From: Alphaproteobacteria bacterium
GTDB lineage: Bacteria > Pseudomonadota > Alphaproteobacteria > Rickettsiales > UBA1997
Assembly (NCBI GenBank): GCA_021151765.1
Contig: JAGKWR010000007.1
Span: 30,964 to 94,963 of the forward strand
Length of the DNA: 64,000 nucleotides
Reading direction: 5' to 3'
Shown piece after piece: positions 17,102 through 26,663 of this stretch. The notes under the pieces were generated by a model. It was not told where the DNA came from. It saw only the letters and a program-made list of their open reading frames with translations, and did not search any database. The stretch's first letter is position 1; the number at the start of each line of letters is the position of its first letter. The translations under genes were made by a program, and so were the position numbers.

Positions 17102-19157
17102 ACACTTCAATATCACGAATTAAAATTTCTCTAGATTCTTTATTAATAGTTTTAACTTCTTCTTCGTTGTAGAAATCAACTTTTTTTCCTTCTTTTTTCT
17201 TCATTATTATGCGATCTAGAAATGCGAAATTTTCTAAAAAAAGAGTGCGGAATTCTTCATCTTTAAAATAAAATTCTAAAAATGATATCTCGCAAGAATG
17301 CGAGTTTTGTGGTTCAAAATTTTCGACCAAAAAGAGTTTATTTTTTTTATCACTAATTTGTGATTTCAAATTTCTAAGAAGTAAATTTTGCCCATCTTTG
17401 AGATTTGTATTATCTTGAATCGCGGAATACAAAATCGACAGATTTGCAGCAGAAATTGGATTGGGTTTATCTAAATAAAAACGCTGAGGATAATTTCCAA
17501 AATTTATGCCCGAGACAAAAATATAATTCTCATCTTCTGTCGAATTTATTTTAGTAACTTCCGCAATACGATTCTTCAGACTTTCTGACTGTAAATTTAT
17601 TTCAGAATTGAAAATTGACTTAATCTGCAGGCTTAAGAAGTAGGATAATACTAAAAAAATCACGATTGTCGTCATTAAAGAAAGTTTTTTATCCTGACTA
17701 ATTTTTTGATGTAAATTGTGATAAAAATGAATTTCTAAAATAAAAATAACTGCAGAAAATAACCAAGCTAAATTGTTGATATCACTAGTTGCAGCCATCT
17801 TAATCGTAAAGATTGTCAGCAAGCTAAATATCGTCCAAGAAATTTGTTCTCTCGGTAAAAAGATATAACGTAAAAGACTTAATTTTTGCCATTCAGCATT
17901 ATTCAACTTTGATTTATTCCATTTTTGCCTCATTACAAAAACCAAAATCCACCAGAAAGTTCCGACATTCAGAGCAATTTCGATGAAAAAACTACGATCA
18001 AATTGTGGAATCACTAAAATCACGAGCAAAACCAAAAAATCACGTTTCCAATTAATTTGCTGATCGCGAATTAAAGACAAAATTATCAACAAAATCAAAG
18101 GCAGAGAAAGCGAATAGAGCAAAACGCGTTGATCATAAAAACCGCTTAACTCAAGAACAGGAACCAAACAAAAAACTGCCGAGATCAGGAAAAATAATTC
18201 CAAAAACACAAATTTTTTACACAAAAAGTAACAAGTAACCAGCAATAACAGAAGCGGATAAATATCTTCTTTGATGGGAAAAATAATTCCCGAGAAGCGC
18301 GTATCAAAATAAAGAGGAGCAAAAGTTAGAATTGTTGAAAAGTACTCTGGAAAACAAAGAAAAATCAGAAACGAATAGAGAACAATAAGTAGAAAAAAAA
18401 CGACATTTCTAATCTCAAAAAATATGGTGATTTGTAATTTCTCACGAACAAAACGCCTAATTTCACAAGCTAAAACCAAAATTACGTAATGCGCTTTCAA
18501 ACAACATAACATCGCCGCCAAAAAACCAATTAGCAGCTGATCAGATTTTCTGAGTTGATTGTTTTTTAGCAGCTGTAAGCAAATGTAGGGATAAGCAAAA
18601 ACCAAAAAATAAGTCGATTTAGTAGCGAATTCATTGAATTGCAGCGTAAAAATACGCAAGAAAAATCCCGCAGCAAAACTCAAAATTATCAAATTATAAA
18701 ATACGCGATCATTTTTGATTTCCGTACGCTGAAGAATTTTTGCCGAGAAGTAAATCGTGCCTAAACCGAGTAAATTCACAAAAATTTCGCTACAAATTAC
18801 TGTGCTAACATTGAGTAATTTAGCGAACAAAAGAGGAATTAGTGTAAAAATGTAAGAAAGCGGCAGGTTAAAGTCGAAGAAGTCTTGATAATATTTACCG
18901 CCGCTGAAAATTTTTTGGGCAATTTCCAAATAAAGTGCACTTTCTGGACCAATATCACGTTTTGAACGCACCAAAATACTGATCAGAAAAATTACTAAAG
19001 AACCAATAAAGGCTGTATTTTTAGCAGCGAAAAGACGCGAAATGGCATCAGAAACCATTAATAATTTATTCAGCAAAAAAGATTGCACTTTTTCACCCAA
19101 AATTAGTCGTTTTTCTTCAATATTTTTTTGGATCTCAAGTGGATCAAATTGTTTCAT
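17088..19157 (-). CDS. GT-C-like polytopic membrane protein (paralogue 1)
   Basis: A 689-residue membrane protein, first gene of the minus-strand operon that runs through lnt. After a short basic cytoplasmic N-terminus comes a helix at about 46-62. The pattern IGPESALYLEIAQKIFSGG and then YYQDFFDFNLPLSYIFT resembles the acidic first periplasmic loop of GT-C glycosyltransferases. Many helices follow up to about residue 510, then a soluble tail ends in RDIEVYVRK. The downstream paralogue shares length, loop motif and the EVYVRK end but is otherwise diverged. A role in adding sugars to lipid A, lipoprotein or a surface polymer is inferred from fold class and neighbours only. Confidence 0.7.
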   Translation of the reverse strand: MKQFDPLEIQKNIEEKRLILGEKVQSFLLNKLLMVSDAISRLFAAKNTAFIGSLVIFLISILVRSKRDIGPESALYLEIAQKIFSGGKYYQDFFDFNLPLSYIFTLIPLLFAKLLNVSTVICSEIFVNLLGLGTIYFSAKILQRTEIKNDRVFYNLIILSFAAGFFLRIFTLQFNEFATKSTYFLVFAYPYICLQLLKNNQLRKSDQLLIGFLAAMLCCLKAHYVILVLACEIRRFVREKLQITIFFEIRNVVFFLLIVLYSFLIFLCFPEYFSTILTFAPLYFDTRFSGIIFPIKEDIYPLLLLLVTCYFLCKKFVFLELFFLISAVFCLVPVLELSGFYDQRVLLYSLSLPLILLIILSLIRDQQINWKRDFLVLLVILVIPQFDRSFFIEIALNVGTFWWILVFVMRQKWNKSKLNNAEWQKLSLLRYIFLPREQISWTIFSLLTIFTIKMAATSDINNLAWLFSAVIFILEIHFYHNLHQKISQDKKLSLMTTIVIFLVLSYFLSLQIKSIFNSEINLQSESLKNRIAEVTKINSTEDENYIFVSGINFGNYPQRFYLDKPNPISAANLSILYSAIQDNTNLKDGQNLLLRNLKSQISDKKNKLFLVENFEPQNSHSCEISFLEFYFKDEEFRTLFLENFAFLDRIIMKKKEGKKVDFYNEEEVKTINKESREILIRDIEVYVRK

Positions 19158-19241
19158 TAACTAAGTAGTTGAATCTTTGGTTAGCCAGCTAAAATGAGGC
19201 GCGGAATCTAGCTTACTCGTAACACAAAAATCAATTTTAAA

Positions 19242-20729
19242 ATGACAAAAACTATCACAGTTGCCTATGGCGACGGAATTGGTCCAGAAATTATGGACAG
19301 CACTTTAGAAATTTTGCGCGAAGCCAAAGCTGACGTGAATTTCAGCATCATCGAAGTTGGTAAAAAAATTTACGAAAAAGGCTTCAACTCTGGTTTAATG
19401 CCTTCAGCTTGGGAAGATTTGAACAATAGCCGCGTGATTTTGAAAGCGCCAATCACCACTCCACAAGGCGGTGGTTACAAAAGCTTGAACGTGACGATGC
19501 GTAAAAAACTTGGTTTGTTCGCCAACGTCCGTCCGGTTTCGTCATTTCATCCTTTCGTTGCGACAAAACATCCGAAAATGGACGTAGTAATTGTTCGTGA
19601 AAATGAAGAAGACTTATACGCCGGCATCGAATATCGACAAACTGATGAAACTTACGAATGCTTGAAATTAGTTACTCGCTCGGGTTGCGAAAAAATTATT
19701 CGTTATGCTTTTGAATACGCTGTTGCTAACAATCGCAAAAAAGTCAGCTGTTTTTCGAAAGACAATATCATGAAAATGACTGACGGAATTTTTCACAAAG
19801 TTTTCGACGAAATTGCCAAGGAATATCCACAAATTCAAAACGATCACTACATCATCGACATCGGAACTGCACGTTTAGCTGCTAAACCAGAAATTTTCGA
19901 CGTAATCGTTACGATGAATCTTTACGGCGACATTATTTCTGACGTTGTTGCTGAAACTTCTGGCTCAGTTGGTTTGGCTGGTTCAGCAAATATTGGTGAA
20001 GGTTACGCCATGTTTGAAGCAATTCACGGATCAGCTCCAGACATTGCAGGCCTTGACCTAGCCAACCCAACCGGATTGATCAACGCTGCAGTAATGATGT
20101 TGATTCACATCGGTCAAAATGAAGTTGCCGCCACAATTCGTAACGCTTTGTATAAAACAATCGAAGATGGCATTCACACTGGTGACGTTTACAATGCCCA
20201 AACTTCTAAGAAAAAAGTCGGCACCAAAGAATTTACCAAAGCTGTGATTGCTAATTTAGGCCAAAAACCAAGCCAATTACCAGTTGCTGAATTTTCTGCT
20301 GCCGCCAAAAAAACTGAAATCAAATCTGAGAAAAAAGAAATCGTTGCTAGCAAAAAATCGCTGATCGGTTTCGATCTTTTCATCGATTGGTCAAAAGATT
20401 TTTCGGACTTACTTGCCGTTTTGAAAGAAATGGAAAGCGAGAAATTGGAAGTCAAAAGCATCAGCGCTAAAGGCTTGTTGTTGTGGCCTTTGCTTGATCA
20501 ACACATGATGCCAAATTACAACAAAGGTTTAACTGTTTTGCGCTTCATCGGTAAAGGAATTACTGGCAAATCAAGCAACGAAATTATTGATGCCGCTAAG
20601 TCAATTTCGCATCAAGACATACTCGACATGCTTTCAATTTTAAACGAGAAAAAATTTGATTTCGTAAAATATGAAGGTTTGTATTTGTTTGACGGCAAAC
20701 CAGGATACACTTCTGGCCAAGGCGAATAA
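19242..20729 (+). CDS. icd: Isocitrate dehydrogenase, long rickettsial type
   Basis: A TCA-cycle enzyme converting isocitrate to 2-oxoglutarate. It has 495 residues: a catalytic core at about 1-345 and an extra C-terminal domain at about 370-495, joined by a lysine/glutamate linker. Core motifs include YGDGIGPEIM, the substrate loop TTPQGGGYKSLNVTMRK, RENEEDLYAGIEYRQT and NLYGDIISDVVAETSGSVG. The end of the core has HGSAPDIAGLDLANPTG. The extra domain is found in Rickettsia and Thermus-type enzymes and not in the common 400-residue proteobacterial IDH. The sequence is close to rickettsial IDH throughout, which is one of the best lineage clues here. NADP use is likely from family but not proven. 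Confidence 0.95.
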   Translation: MTKTITVAYGDGIGPEIMDSTLEILREAKADVNFSIIEVGKKIYEKGFNSGLMPSAWEDLNNSRVILKAPITTPQGGGYKSLNVTMRKKLGLFANVRPVSSFHPFVATKHPKMDVVIVRENEEDLYAGIEYRQTDETYECLKLVTRSGCEKIIRYAFEYAVANNRKKVSCFSKDNIMKMTDGIFHKVFDEIAKEYPQIQNDHYIIDIGTARLAAKPEIFDVIVTMNLYGDIISDVVAETSGSVGLAGSANIGEGYAMFEAIHGSAPDIAGLDLANPTGLINAAVMMLIHIGQNEVAATIRNALYKTIEDGIHTGDVYNAQTSKKKVGTKEFTKAVIANLGQKPSQLPVAEFSAAAKKTEIKSEKKEIVASKKSLIGFDLFIDWSKDFSDLLAVLKEMESEKLEVKSISAKGLLLWPLLDQHMMPNYNKGLTVLRFIGKGITGKSSNEIIDAAKSISHQDILDMLSILNEKKFDFVKYEGLYLFDGKPGYTSGQGE

Positions 20730-20752
20730 GATCAAATAATATTTTAAAAAAT

Positions 20753-22021
20753 ATGAGAGAAGAGCAAGTTGATAAAGTTTTCTCAGCAGTCGAAAAAACT
20801 GTGGCTAACACAAGTTTTTACTGGCAATCGCTCTCTCTCATATTTTGTTTTATTGCTTCCTACGCAATTTATCGCATCACTCGCAAAATAATTTTGCCTA
20901 AATTGATCTCATTTTCGATTAAAAAGAATATTGAACTGAGCCGCCTTATAACACGCTATTTGACACCACTACTTTACCCTCTTTTTGCCATAATATTTTT
21001 ATCAATTGCACTCTCCATTTACGCCCAATTTTTTCGCGATGTAACCCTGTTTACTACGACGATCAAATTGATGACGCTCTTCTTATTTCTGCGCTTCTTA
21101 CGAATTTCCTCAAACAATACTTTTGTCGCTAACGCTGCCGGAATATTTTTGATGCCAGCAATGGTTTTAGATATTTTTGGCATTTTGGACAGCACCACTG
21201 CTTATCTCGATCAATATGCTTTGAAAATTGGCACCTTCCGCATCTCGGTTTATCTAGTTATAAAAGCTTTTATAGTTTTAATCTTACTGTTTTGGGTCGC
21301 TAATTTAATTTTACGCAAAAGCCATTCTTACGTTGAAAATAGCAGAAAAATTGACTCGAGCACTAAAGGAATCATCAATAAATTTGTCGATATTGTTGTT
21401 TACTCTTTTGTCTTCATCGCCGTTTTGAAAATACTCGGTGTCGATATGACAACCTTTGCCGTTTTAGGTGGTGCAATTGGTGTTGGTATTGGTTTTGGTT
21501 TGCAAAAAATTGCCTCTAATTTCATCAGCGGAATAATTTTACTTTTTGAAAAATCAGTGGAAATCGGCGATATTGTTGAAATCGACAACGGCAATATTTA
21601 CGGCACAGTAAAACATTTCGGCGGCCGATACGCTTTGGTTGAAGCGACTGACGGCAAAGAAATTATGATTCCGAACGAAGATTTTATCACAGGTAGAGTT
21701 ACCAACTGGACATATTCCAACAATCGCGCACGTATCGAAATTAACGTCGGAGTTGGTTATGAATCTGATTTAGAAAAGGTTAAACAAATTATGATCGAAT
21801 GCGCTTCCTCACATCCGCGCTGCTTAAATTATCCTGAAATTGAATGTTTCGTCACCAAATTTGATGAGTATGACATCAAATTCGTTTTGTATTTTTGGAT
21901 TAGCGACATTGTTCAAGGCCGTGCCGGTGCAAAAAGTGATGTGATGGTAAAAATCTGGAATAGCTTCAAAGCCAACAATATCCGCATCCCAGTTCCACAA
22001 CGCGAAGTAAAAAGTTTGTAA
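20753..22021 (+). CDS. MscS-family mechanosensitive channel
   Basis: A 422-residue small-conductance mechanosensitive channel. About five membrane helices (starting about 24, 65, 100, 150 and 212) end in the pore-lining helix with FAVLGGAIGVGIGFGLQKIASNFISG, the small-residue pattern that defines MscS. The beta domain follows (KSVEIGDIVEIDNGNIYGTVKHFGGRYALV, with MIPNEDFITGRVTNW), then the alpha/beta cytoplasmic cage to residue 420. The channel opens on osmotic downshock to release solutes. It lies 23 bases after icd and converges on rfbD with a gap of 2 bases. Length and the extra N-terminal helices place it among the longer MscS paralogues. Confidence 0.94.
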   Translation: MREEQVDKVFSAVEKTVANTSFYWQSLSLIFCFIASYAIYRITRKIILPKLISFSIKKNIELSRLITRYLTPLLYPLFAIIFLSIALSIYAQFFRDVTLFTTTIKLMTLFLFLRFLRISSNNTFVANAAGIFLMPAMVLDIFGILDSTTAYLDQYALKIGTFRISVYLVIKAFIVLILLFWVANLILRKSHSYVENSRKIDSSTKGIINKFVDIVVYSFVFIAVLKILGVDMTTFAVLGGAIGVGIGFGLQKIASNFISGIILLFEKSVEIGDIVEIDNGNIYGTVKHFGGRYALVEATDGKEIMIPNEDFITGRVTNWTYSNNRARIEINVGVGYESDLEKVKQIMIECASSHPRCLNYPEIECFVTKFDEYDIKFVLYFWISDIVQGRAGAKSDVMVKIWNSFKANNIRIPVPQREVKSL

Positions 22022-22023
22022 AT

Positions 22024-22854
22024 TTAACTTTCTTTCGACTTCAAATATTCTTGCAAAGCACTTTGCCAATCACGGCAGAAACCTTGATTATCCATTGCAG
22101 AATATTTTGGACGCGGCGCCGGACGCGGAAATTCTTCAGTTGTAACTGGCAAAACCGAGACTCTTAAATTAGCAAATTCGAAAATTTTTTGCGCAAAATC
22201 ATACCAGCTTGTAACACCAGAACCGCAGAGTTGGTAAGTTCCGAACGGATAATTTCCTGACATCAATTTCAACAAACCTTCAGCCAAATCGCAGGTCCAA
22301 GTTGGACAACCAAATTGATCATTTACCACTTTTAAAGATGGCTGAGTTTTTGCTAAATTCAGCATCGTATCGACGAAATTTTTGCCATATTGACCATAAA
22401 GCCAACTAGTACGAACAACGTAGTGACGCGGGTTAACAGCTTTGACATTTTCTTCGCCAGCAAGTTTTGAAGAACCATAAACAGTTTGTGGATTTACAGA
22501 ATCTGTCGGCAAATAAAGTGAATTTTTGGTGCCGTCAAAAACGTAATCGGTGCTGATAAAAATTACCGGAATATTTTTTTGTGCCGCTGCCTCAGCCACA
22601 TTTTTCGCACCCACTGCATTAACTGCAAAAGCTTGCTCTTGCTCTTTCTCAGCATCATCAACTTTGGTGTAAGCTGCGGAATTTACGACAAAATCAAAAA
22701 CTTTATCAGAGAAAAATTTTTCAACTTGTGCAGCGTTAGTAATGTCAAAGTCAGCACGCGTCGCTTGATAAACTTCATAACCAGCGGACGAAAAAATCGA
22801 TGCTGCATCTTGACCAAACATGCCGTTAGCGCCGATTAGAAGAATTTTTTTCAT
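22024..22854 (-). CDS. rfbD: dTDP-4-dehydrorhamnose reductase
   Basis: A short-chain dehydrogenase that makes dTDP-L-rhamnose, the sugar donor for surface polysaccharides. It has 276 residues, a little short of the usual 285-300. The nucleotide-binding motif is GANGMFGQD (8-16), and the catalytic region includes STDYVFDG with YxxxK in YGSSKLAGE. VVRTSWLYG and NDQFGCPTW are typical RmlD segments. It follows rfbC by 10 bases on the same strand. rfbA and rfbB, the first two enzymes of the pathway, are not in the window. It converges on the MscS gene. Confidence 0.95.
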   Translation of the reverse strand: MKKILLIGANGMFGQDAASIFSSAGYEVYQATRADFDITNAAQVEKFFSDKVFDFVVNSAAYTKVDDAEKEQEQAFAVNAVGAKNVAEAAAQKNIPVIFISTDYVFDGTKNSLYLPTDSVNPQTVYGSSKLAGEENVKAVNPRHYVVRTSWLYGQYGKNFVDTMLNLAKTQPSLKVVNDQFGCPTWTCDLAEGLLKLMSGNYPFGTYQLCGSGVTSWYDFAQKIFEFANLRVSVLPVTTEEFPRPAPRPKYSAMDNQGFCRDWQSALQEYLKSKES

Positions 22855-22864
22855 TTTAGATAAA

Positions 22865-23413
22865 TTAGAAAAAGTGTTTAAAATCTTTCCAAAATGGATG
22901 AACCAAATCTTTTGGGGAAATGATTGGATTTTCTACCTGCCAATCAATTGCGATTTCTGGATCATCAAAACGCAAACCAAATTCACATTTCGGATCATAT
23001 TCATCAGAAACTTTGTAACAAACTTCTGCAGTGTCAGAAAGCGTCGAGAAACCATGCGCAAAGCCAGCTGGCACGTATAACATTAATTTATTTTCCGCAG
23101 ATAATTTTACTGACAAATATTTACCAAAAGTCGGCGAAGATTTACGCAAATCGACAATGCAATCCAAAATTTCACCTTGAATACAACGAACCAACTTAGC
23201 TTGTGGCTTTGGAGCAATTTGGAAATGCAATCCACGAATCACACCTTTGGTCGAAAAAGAGTGATTATCTTGCACAAAATTATCCGAAATTCCACCCTCT
23301 TTAAAAGAAGAATATTTATAAGTTTCGCAAAAAAATCCGCGCTCATCACGAAAAAGACGCGGCTCAACAATTACCACATTAGGGAATTGATTGGTTGTGA
23401 ATTTAAAGTTCAT
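22865..23413 (-). CDS. rfbC: dTDP-4-dehydrorhamnose 3,5-epimerase
   Basis: A cupin-fold epimerase acting before RfbD in dTDP-rhamnose synthesis. The 182 residues match the family. Motifs are the catalytic histidine in VIRGLHFQ, the VRCIQGEILDCIVDLRKSS strand, the tyrosine in LMLYVPAGFAHGF, and CYKVSDEYDP. It is the first gene of a two-gene minus-strand unit with rfbD and is divergent from the glycosyltransferases at 23472, separated by 58 bases that must hold promoters for both directions. The pair with the two glycosyltransferases forms a small surface-sugar locus. Confidence 0.96.
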   Translation of the reverse strand: MNFKFTTNQFPNVVIVEPRLFRDERGFFCETYKYSSFKEGGISDNFVQDNHSFSTKGVIRGLHFQIAPKPQAKLVRCIQGEILDCIVDLRKSSPTFGKYLSVKLSAENKLMLYVPAGFAHGFSTLSDTAEVCYKVSDEYDPKCEFGLRFDDPEIAIDWQVENPIISPKDLVHPFWKDFKHFF

Positions 23414-23471
23414 TTTTACAAATTAATCATTACTTAGTTCGATAAATTTCAACAATTTTAGTCCAAATCTA

Positions 23472-24569
23472 ATGAAAGTATTATTCGATCATCAAATTTT
23501 TCTGGCACAAAGCCATGGCGGTATTTCCCGATATTTTTGTAACTTGATCAGAAGCCTTAAAAAAATTGAAAATGTTGAAACCGTTTTACCGATACAAAAT
23601 CACAAAAACGAATATTTAAAGCAAGCACCCGAAGTTTTTAATAATACTATTTCGAAACAATCTCTGCGTAATTTTTTCGATAAATCTTACGATCCTAACT
23701 TGGAATGCACTTTAAAAACTATAAGATCTGGTCAGTTTGATATTTTTCATGCCACTTACTATAGCGACTACTACTTGCATGATCTAAAAAATAAACCTTT
23801 AGTCATCACAGTTCATGATATGATTTACGAATTATTTCCTGAACTGTTCTCACTTAAAGATAAAGTAGCTTTTTTTAAAAAAGATTTATGTTTGAAAGCA
23901 GACAGAATAATTGCTGTTTCAGAACAAACTAAAACGGATTTATTGAAATTCGTTGATGTAGATCCAGATAAAATATCTGTTATCTATCAAGCTTGCTCGC
24001 TTCAAAAAGAACAGATTGAAAAAGTAGCAATAAGACAAGATTTGCCAAAAAATTATCTACTTTTTGTTGGAACTAGAGTAGGATACAAAAACTTCTATTT
24101 TATGGTTCTAGCTTTGGCCGATTTTGTAAAAAAAAATAATCTCAAAATCGTGTGTTTCGGATCTCCATTTGACAAAAAAGAAATCTCATTCTTGTCAAAT
24201 CTTGGTCTAGAAAATTTTGTTAGCTCAACGAACGGAACAGATGAAGATCTGATAAACTTATATAAAAACGCTGTTGCTTTCATTAGCCCCTCTTATTACG
24301 AAGGATTTGGTGTTACTATTTTAGAAGCCATGGCTTGTGGATGTCCGGTTCTTGCTGCACATGCTTCCGCAACTCCTGAAGCTGCTGGCAATGCTGCAAT
24401 TTACTTTAATCCAAAAGAACCTTACTCATTAACAAAAGCTGTTGAATCCATTATTTCTGATCAATCCTTAAGAGAGTCGCTAATTAAAGCTGGATATAAA
24501 CAAAATGAAAAATTTAGTTGGGAAAAAACTGCTCAACAAATCACACAAACTTATAAGGAATTATTATAA
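23472..24569 (+). CDS. GT4-family glycosyltransferase
   Basis: A cytoplasmic retaining glycosyltransferase of 365 residues with the GT-B fold. The N-terminal domain begins MKVLFDHQIFLAQSHGGISRY and is acceptor-binding. The C-terminal domain holds the donor site: FVGTRVGYKNF, and AFISPSYYEGFGVTILEAMACGCPVL, the E-x7-E-type motif of family 4. It probably adds one sugar of a surface polysaccharide, perhaps rhamnose given rfbC/rfbD next door, but specificity cannot be read. Its stop overlaps the next ATG by one base. The first 200 codons look as AT-rich as the surroundings, so there is no sign of recent transfer. Confidence 0.92.
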   Translation: MKVLFDHQIFLAQSHGGISRYFCNLIRSLKKIENVETVLPIQNHKNEYLKQAPEVFNNTISKQSLRNFFDKSYDPNLECTLKTIRSGQFDIFHATYYSDYYLHDLKNKPLVITVHDMIYELFPELFSLKDKVAFFKKDLCLKADRIIAVSEQTKTDLLKFVDVDPDKISVIYQACSLQKEQIEKVAIRQDLPKNYLLFVGTRVGYKNFYFMVLALADFVKKNNLKIVCFGSPFDKKEISFLSNLGLENFVSSTNGTDEDLINLYKNAVAFISPSYYEGFGVTILEAMACGCPVLAAHASATPEAAGNAAIYFNPKEPYSLTKAVESIISDQSLRESLIKAGYKQNEKFSWEKTAQQITQTYKELL

Positions 24570-25552
24570 TGAAAATTGCTCCAATCGCCTTTTTTTGCTT
24601 TAACCGCGCTGACAAAACGCGAGAAGTTTTACAAGCTTTAGCACTTAATAATCTAGCTACAGAATCTGAACTTTTTATTTTCTGTGACGGTCCAAGAAAT
24701 ATTCGTGATTTAGCGGCATTACAAGAAGTTTACAAAGTTATAGATAATATTCGTGGTTTTAAAAATATTCATATCGTCAAGAGGCAAATTAATCATGGAT
24801 CTCAATTCTCAATAATTTACGGAATTAATTCTATTTTAGAAAATCATGACTCGGTAATAGTTGTTGAAGACGATATTATAACTTCTAAGGACTTTTTAAA
24901 ATTCAGTAACCAAGCATTAGAATTTTATAAAGAAGAAAAAAATGTATGGTGTATAAGTGGTTTTAATTATCCAAAACACTTAATATCTTATCCGAATTCT
25001 TACAAAGAAGACGTATTCTTTGTTTTAGGGAAAAACTCATCTTGGGGTTGGTGTACTTGGAAAGATCGCTGGCAAAACATTGATTTCGAGGTAAAAGATT
25101 ATGCTGAATTTATCAAAAATAAAAAGCAGATAAAATCATTTAATCGTGCCGGTAGCAACATGGCAGACATGTTACGCATGCAAAAACAAGGTCGTATCAA
25201 TGCTTGGGACATTCAAATGTCTTATACTATGTTCAAAAACAATGGCTACACAGTTCACACAATCAAACCAATTACAAAAAATATTGGCTTTGATGCTAGT
25301 GGAACGCACACAAACGACGAATCTGACATTGCTAATTTTGAATTCGAAGATTTTTCGAATTTTAAACTAAAAAAACTCAGCGAAATTGAAAATAATAATA
25401 TTGCTGAAGAAGCTTATCTGAAGTATCATCGAGACCCTTTTTTCTTAATCAAATGGGCTAAATCAAAAAAGAAACGTAAAAATTTTAAATGGTTAGCTCT
25501 AGGTTTTATTATCGCTGAAGCTTTGAACCTTTCTGTTAGATTTTTATCGTAA
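24569..25552 (+). CDS. GT2-like (GT-A fold) glycosyltransferase
   Basis: A 327-residue protein starting MKIAPIAFFCFNRADKTREVLQALA, the form of GT-A fold sugar transferases that act on surface glycans. The metal-binding acidic motif is VIVVEDDIITSKDF near residues 95-108, and the segment GKNSSWGWCTWKDRWQNID is shared with methyltransferase-associated and capsule-type glycosyltransferases. The C-terminal 35 residues are basic and then hydrophobic, so the protein may sit on the membrane. It overlaps the GT4 gene by one base. AAGGA lies about 8 bases before the ATG, one of the few good ribosome binding sites in the window. Donor and acceptor are unknown. Confidence 0.88.
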   Translation: MKIAPIAFFCFNRADKTREVLQALALNNLATESELFIFCDGPRNIRDLAALQEVYKVIDNIRGFKNIHIVKRQINHGSQFSIIYGINSILENHDSVIVVEDDIITSKDFLKFSNQALEFYKEEKNVWCISGFNYPKHLISYPNSYKEDVFFVLGKNSSWGWCTWKDRWQNIDFEVKDYAEFIKNKKQIKSFNRAGSNMADMLRMQKQGRINAWDIQMSYTMFKNNGYTVHTIKPITKNIGFDASGTHTNDESDIANFEFEDFSNFKLKKLSEIENNNIAEEAYLKYHRDPFFLIKWAKSKKKRKNFKWLALGFIIAEALNLSVRFLS

Positions 25553-25564
25553 AGAGTAAAAAAA

Positions 25565-25602
25565 ACGTTAAAAATTTGGGATAAATTCCAAATTTTTAAC
25601 GT
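25565..25602. terminator. Bidirectional hairpin terminator between glycosyltransferase and argB
   Basis: ACGTTAAAAATTTGG (25565-25579) and CCAAATTTTTAACGT (25588-25602) form a perfect 15-base stem with an 8-base loop. It sits between two convergent genes, which suits termination of both. The stem is AT-rich and the U-tracts are within or beside it (AAAAAA upstream serves the minus strand). Confidence 0.75.
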
Positions 25603-25630
25603 AATTCAAAATTAAAAATGATGTAATTTT

Positions 25631-26596
25631 TTACAAAATCATAGTTCCCGCACCGCTCTCGGTGAAGATTTCCATCAATAAAATGTTATCAACTGCACCA
25701 TTTAAGATGTGAGCGAATTCCACTCCTGATTCAACTGCAGCCATGCAAGTTTCGATTTTTGGAATCATGCCGCCAGTAATAATACCATCATTAATCATTT
25801 GACGTGCGGTTGCAGTGTTTAAATGGCTGACTAATTCGCCATTTGGCAACATAACGCCATCAACGTCTGATAAAATAACCAGTTTGGCTGCTTGAACTGC
25901 AACAGCAATAGCACCAGCAGCAGTGTCAGCATTGATGTTGAAAGTTTCACCATTGTCACCAACACCAATTGGTGCAATTACTGGAATGATGTCAGAATCT
26001 TCAAACAAGGCCAAAACTTCTGGATCAACTTTGTATGGCTCGCCAACGAAACCAAGATTGAGGATTTTTTCGATGTTGGAATCTGGGTCTTTTTTGGTTC
26101 TGGTTAATCTTTTAGCGCGAATCAAATTGGCATCTTTACCGCACAAACCAATGGCTTTACCACCAGCAAGGTTGATTTCTTTAACGATCATTTTGTTGAT
26201 TGAACCGGCCAAAACCATTTCTACAACATCAACAGTATCAGAATCAGTAATACGCAAACCATCAACGAAAGATGATTTGATATTAAGTTTATTCAACATT
26301 TGACCGATTTGCGGACCACCGCCGTGAACCACGATTGGATTGATTCCGATCTGTTTCAACAACACGATATTTTTAGCGAAATTTTTTAAATTGTCGTCTG
26401 CACCCATTGCTGAACCACCGAACTTAATCACCAGAGTTTCGCCTGCAAATTTGGTCATATATGGCAAAGCTTCGCACAAAACTTCAGCTTTTTTTGCCCA
26501 TTCTTGGCGATTTTTTTCTTTTTGCAGAGAAAGTTTTTCTACTGGAGTGACGTTAGAATCTTTATGAGGATCGTTGAAATTAATGATGTTAGACAT
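25631..26596 (-). CDS. argB: Acetylglutamate kinase
   Basis: Phosphorylates N-acetylglutamate in arginine synthesis. It has 321 residues with an N-terminal extension of about 30 residues before the helix EWAKKAEVLCEALPYMTKF, which in arginine-inhibited hexameric enzymes links dimers. Motifs are VIKFGGSAM, VVHGGGPQI and GFVGEPYKVD, with FNINADTAAGAIAV for nucleotide and substrate binding. The end GGMIPKIETCMAAVESGVEFAHILNG is the arginine-site signature. It may be the last gene of the minus-strand run that begins with purN, but a 67-base gap separates it from bioD. Other arginine genes are not adjacent; argG is 5 kb away and separately transcribed. Confidence 0.97.
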   Translation of the reverse strand: MSNIINFNDPHKDSNVTPVEKLSLQKEKNRQEWAKKAEVLCEALPYMTKFAGETLVIKFGGSAMGADDNLKNFAKNIVLLKQIGINPIVVHGGGPQIGQMLNKLNIKSSFVDGLRITDSDTVDVVEMVLAGSINKMIVKEINLAGGKAIGLCGKDANLIRAKRLTRTKKDPDSNIEKILNLGFVGEPYKVDPEVLALFEDSDIIPVIAPIGVGDNGETFNINADTAAGAIAVAVQAAKLVILSDVDGVMLPNGELVSHLNTATARQMINDGIITGGMIPKIETCMAAVESGVEFAHILNGAVDNILLMEIFTESGAGTMIL

Positions 26597-26663
26597 GTGT
26601 GTTTAAATTAATTTAACAGCGGTTTTAAAGGGGGCGCAATATGCAACAGAAAAACTCTTTTAA

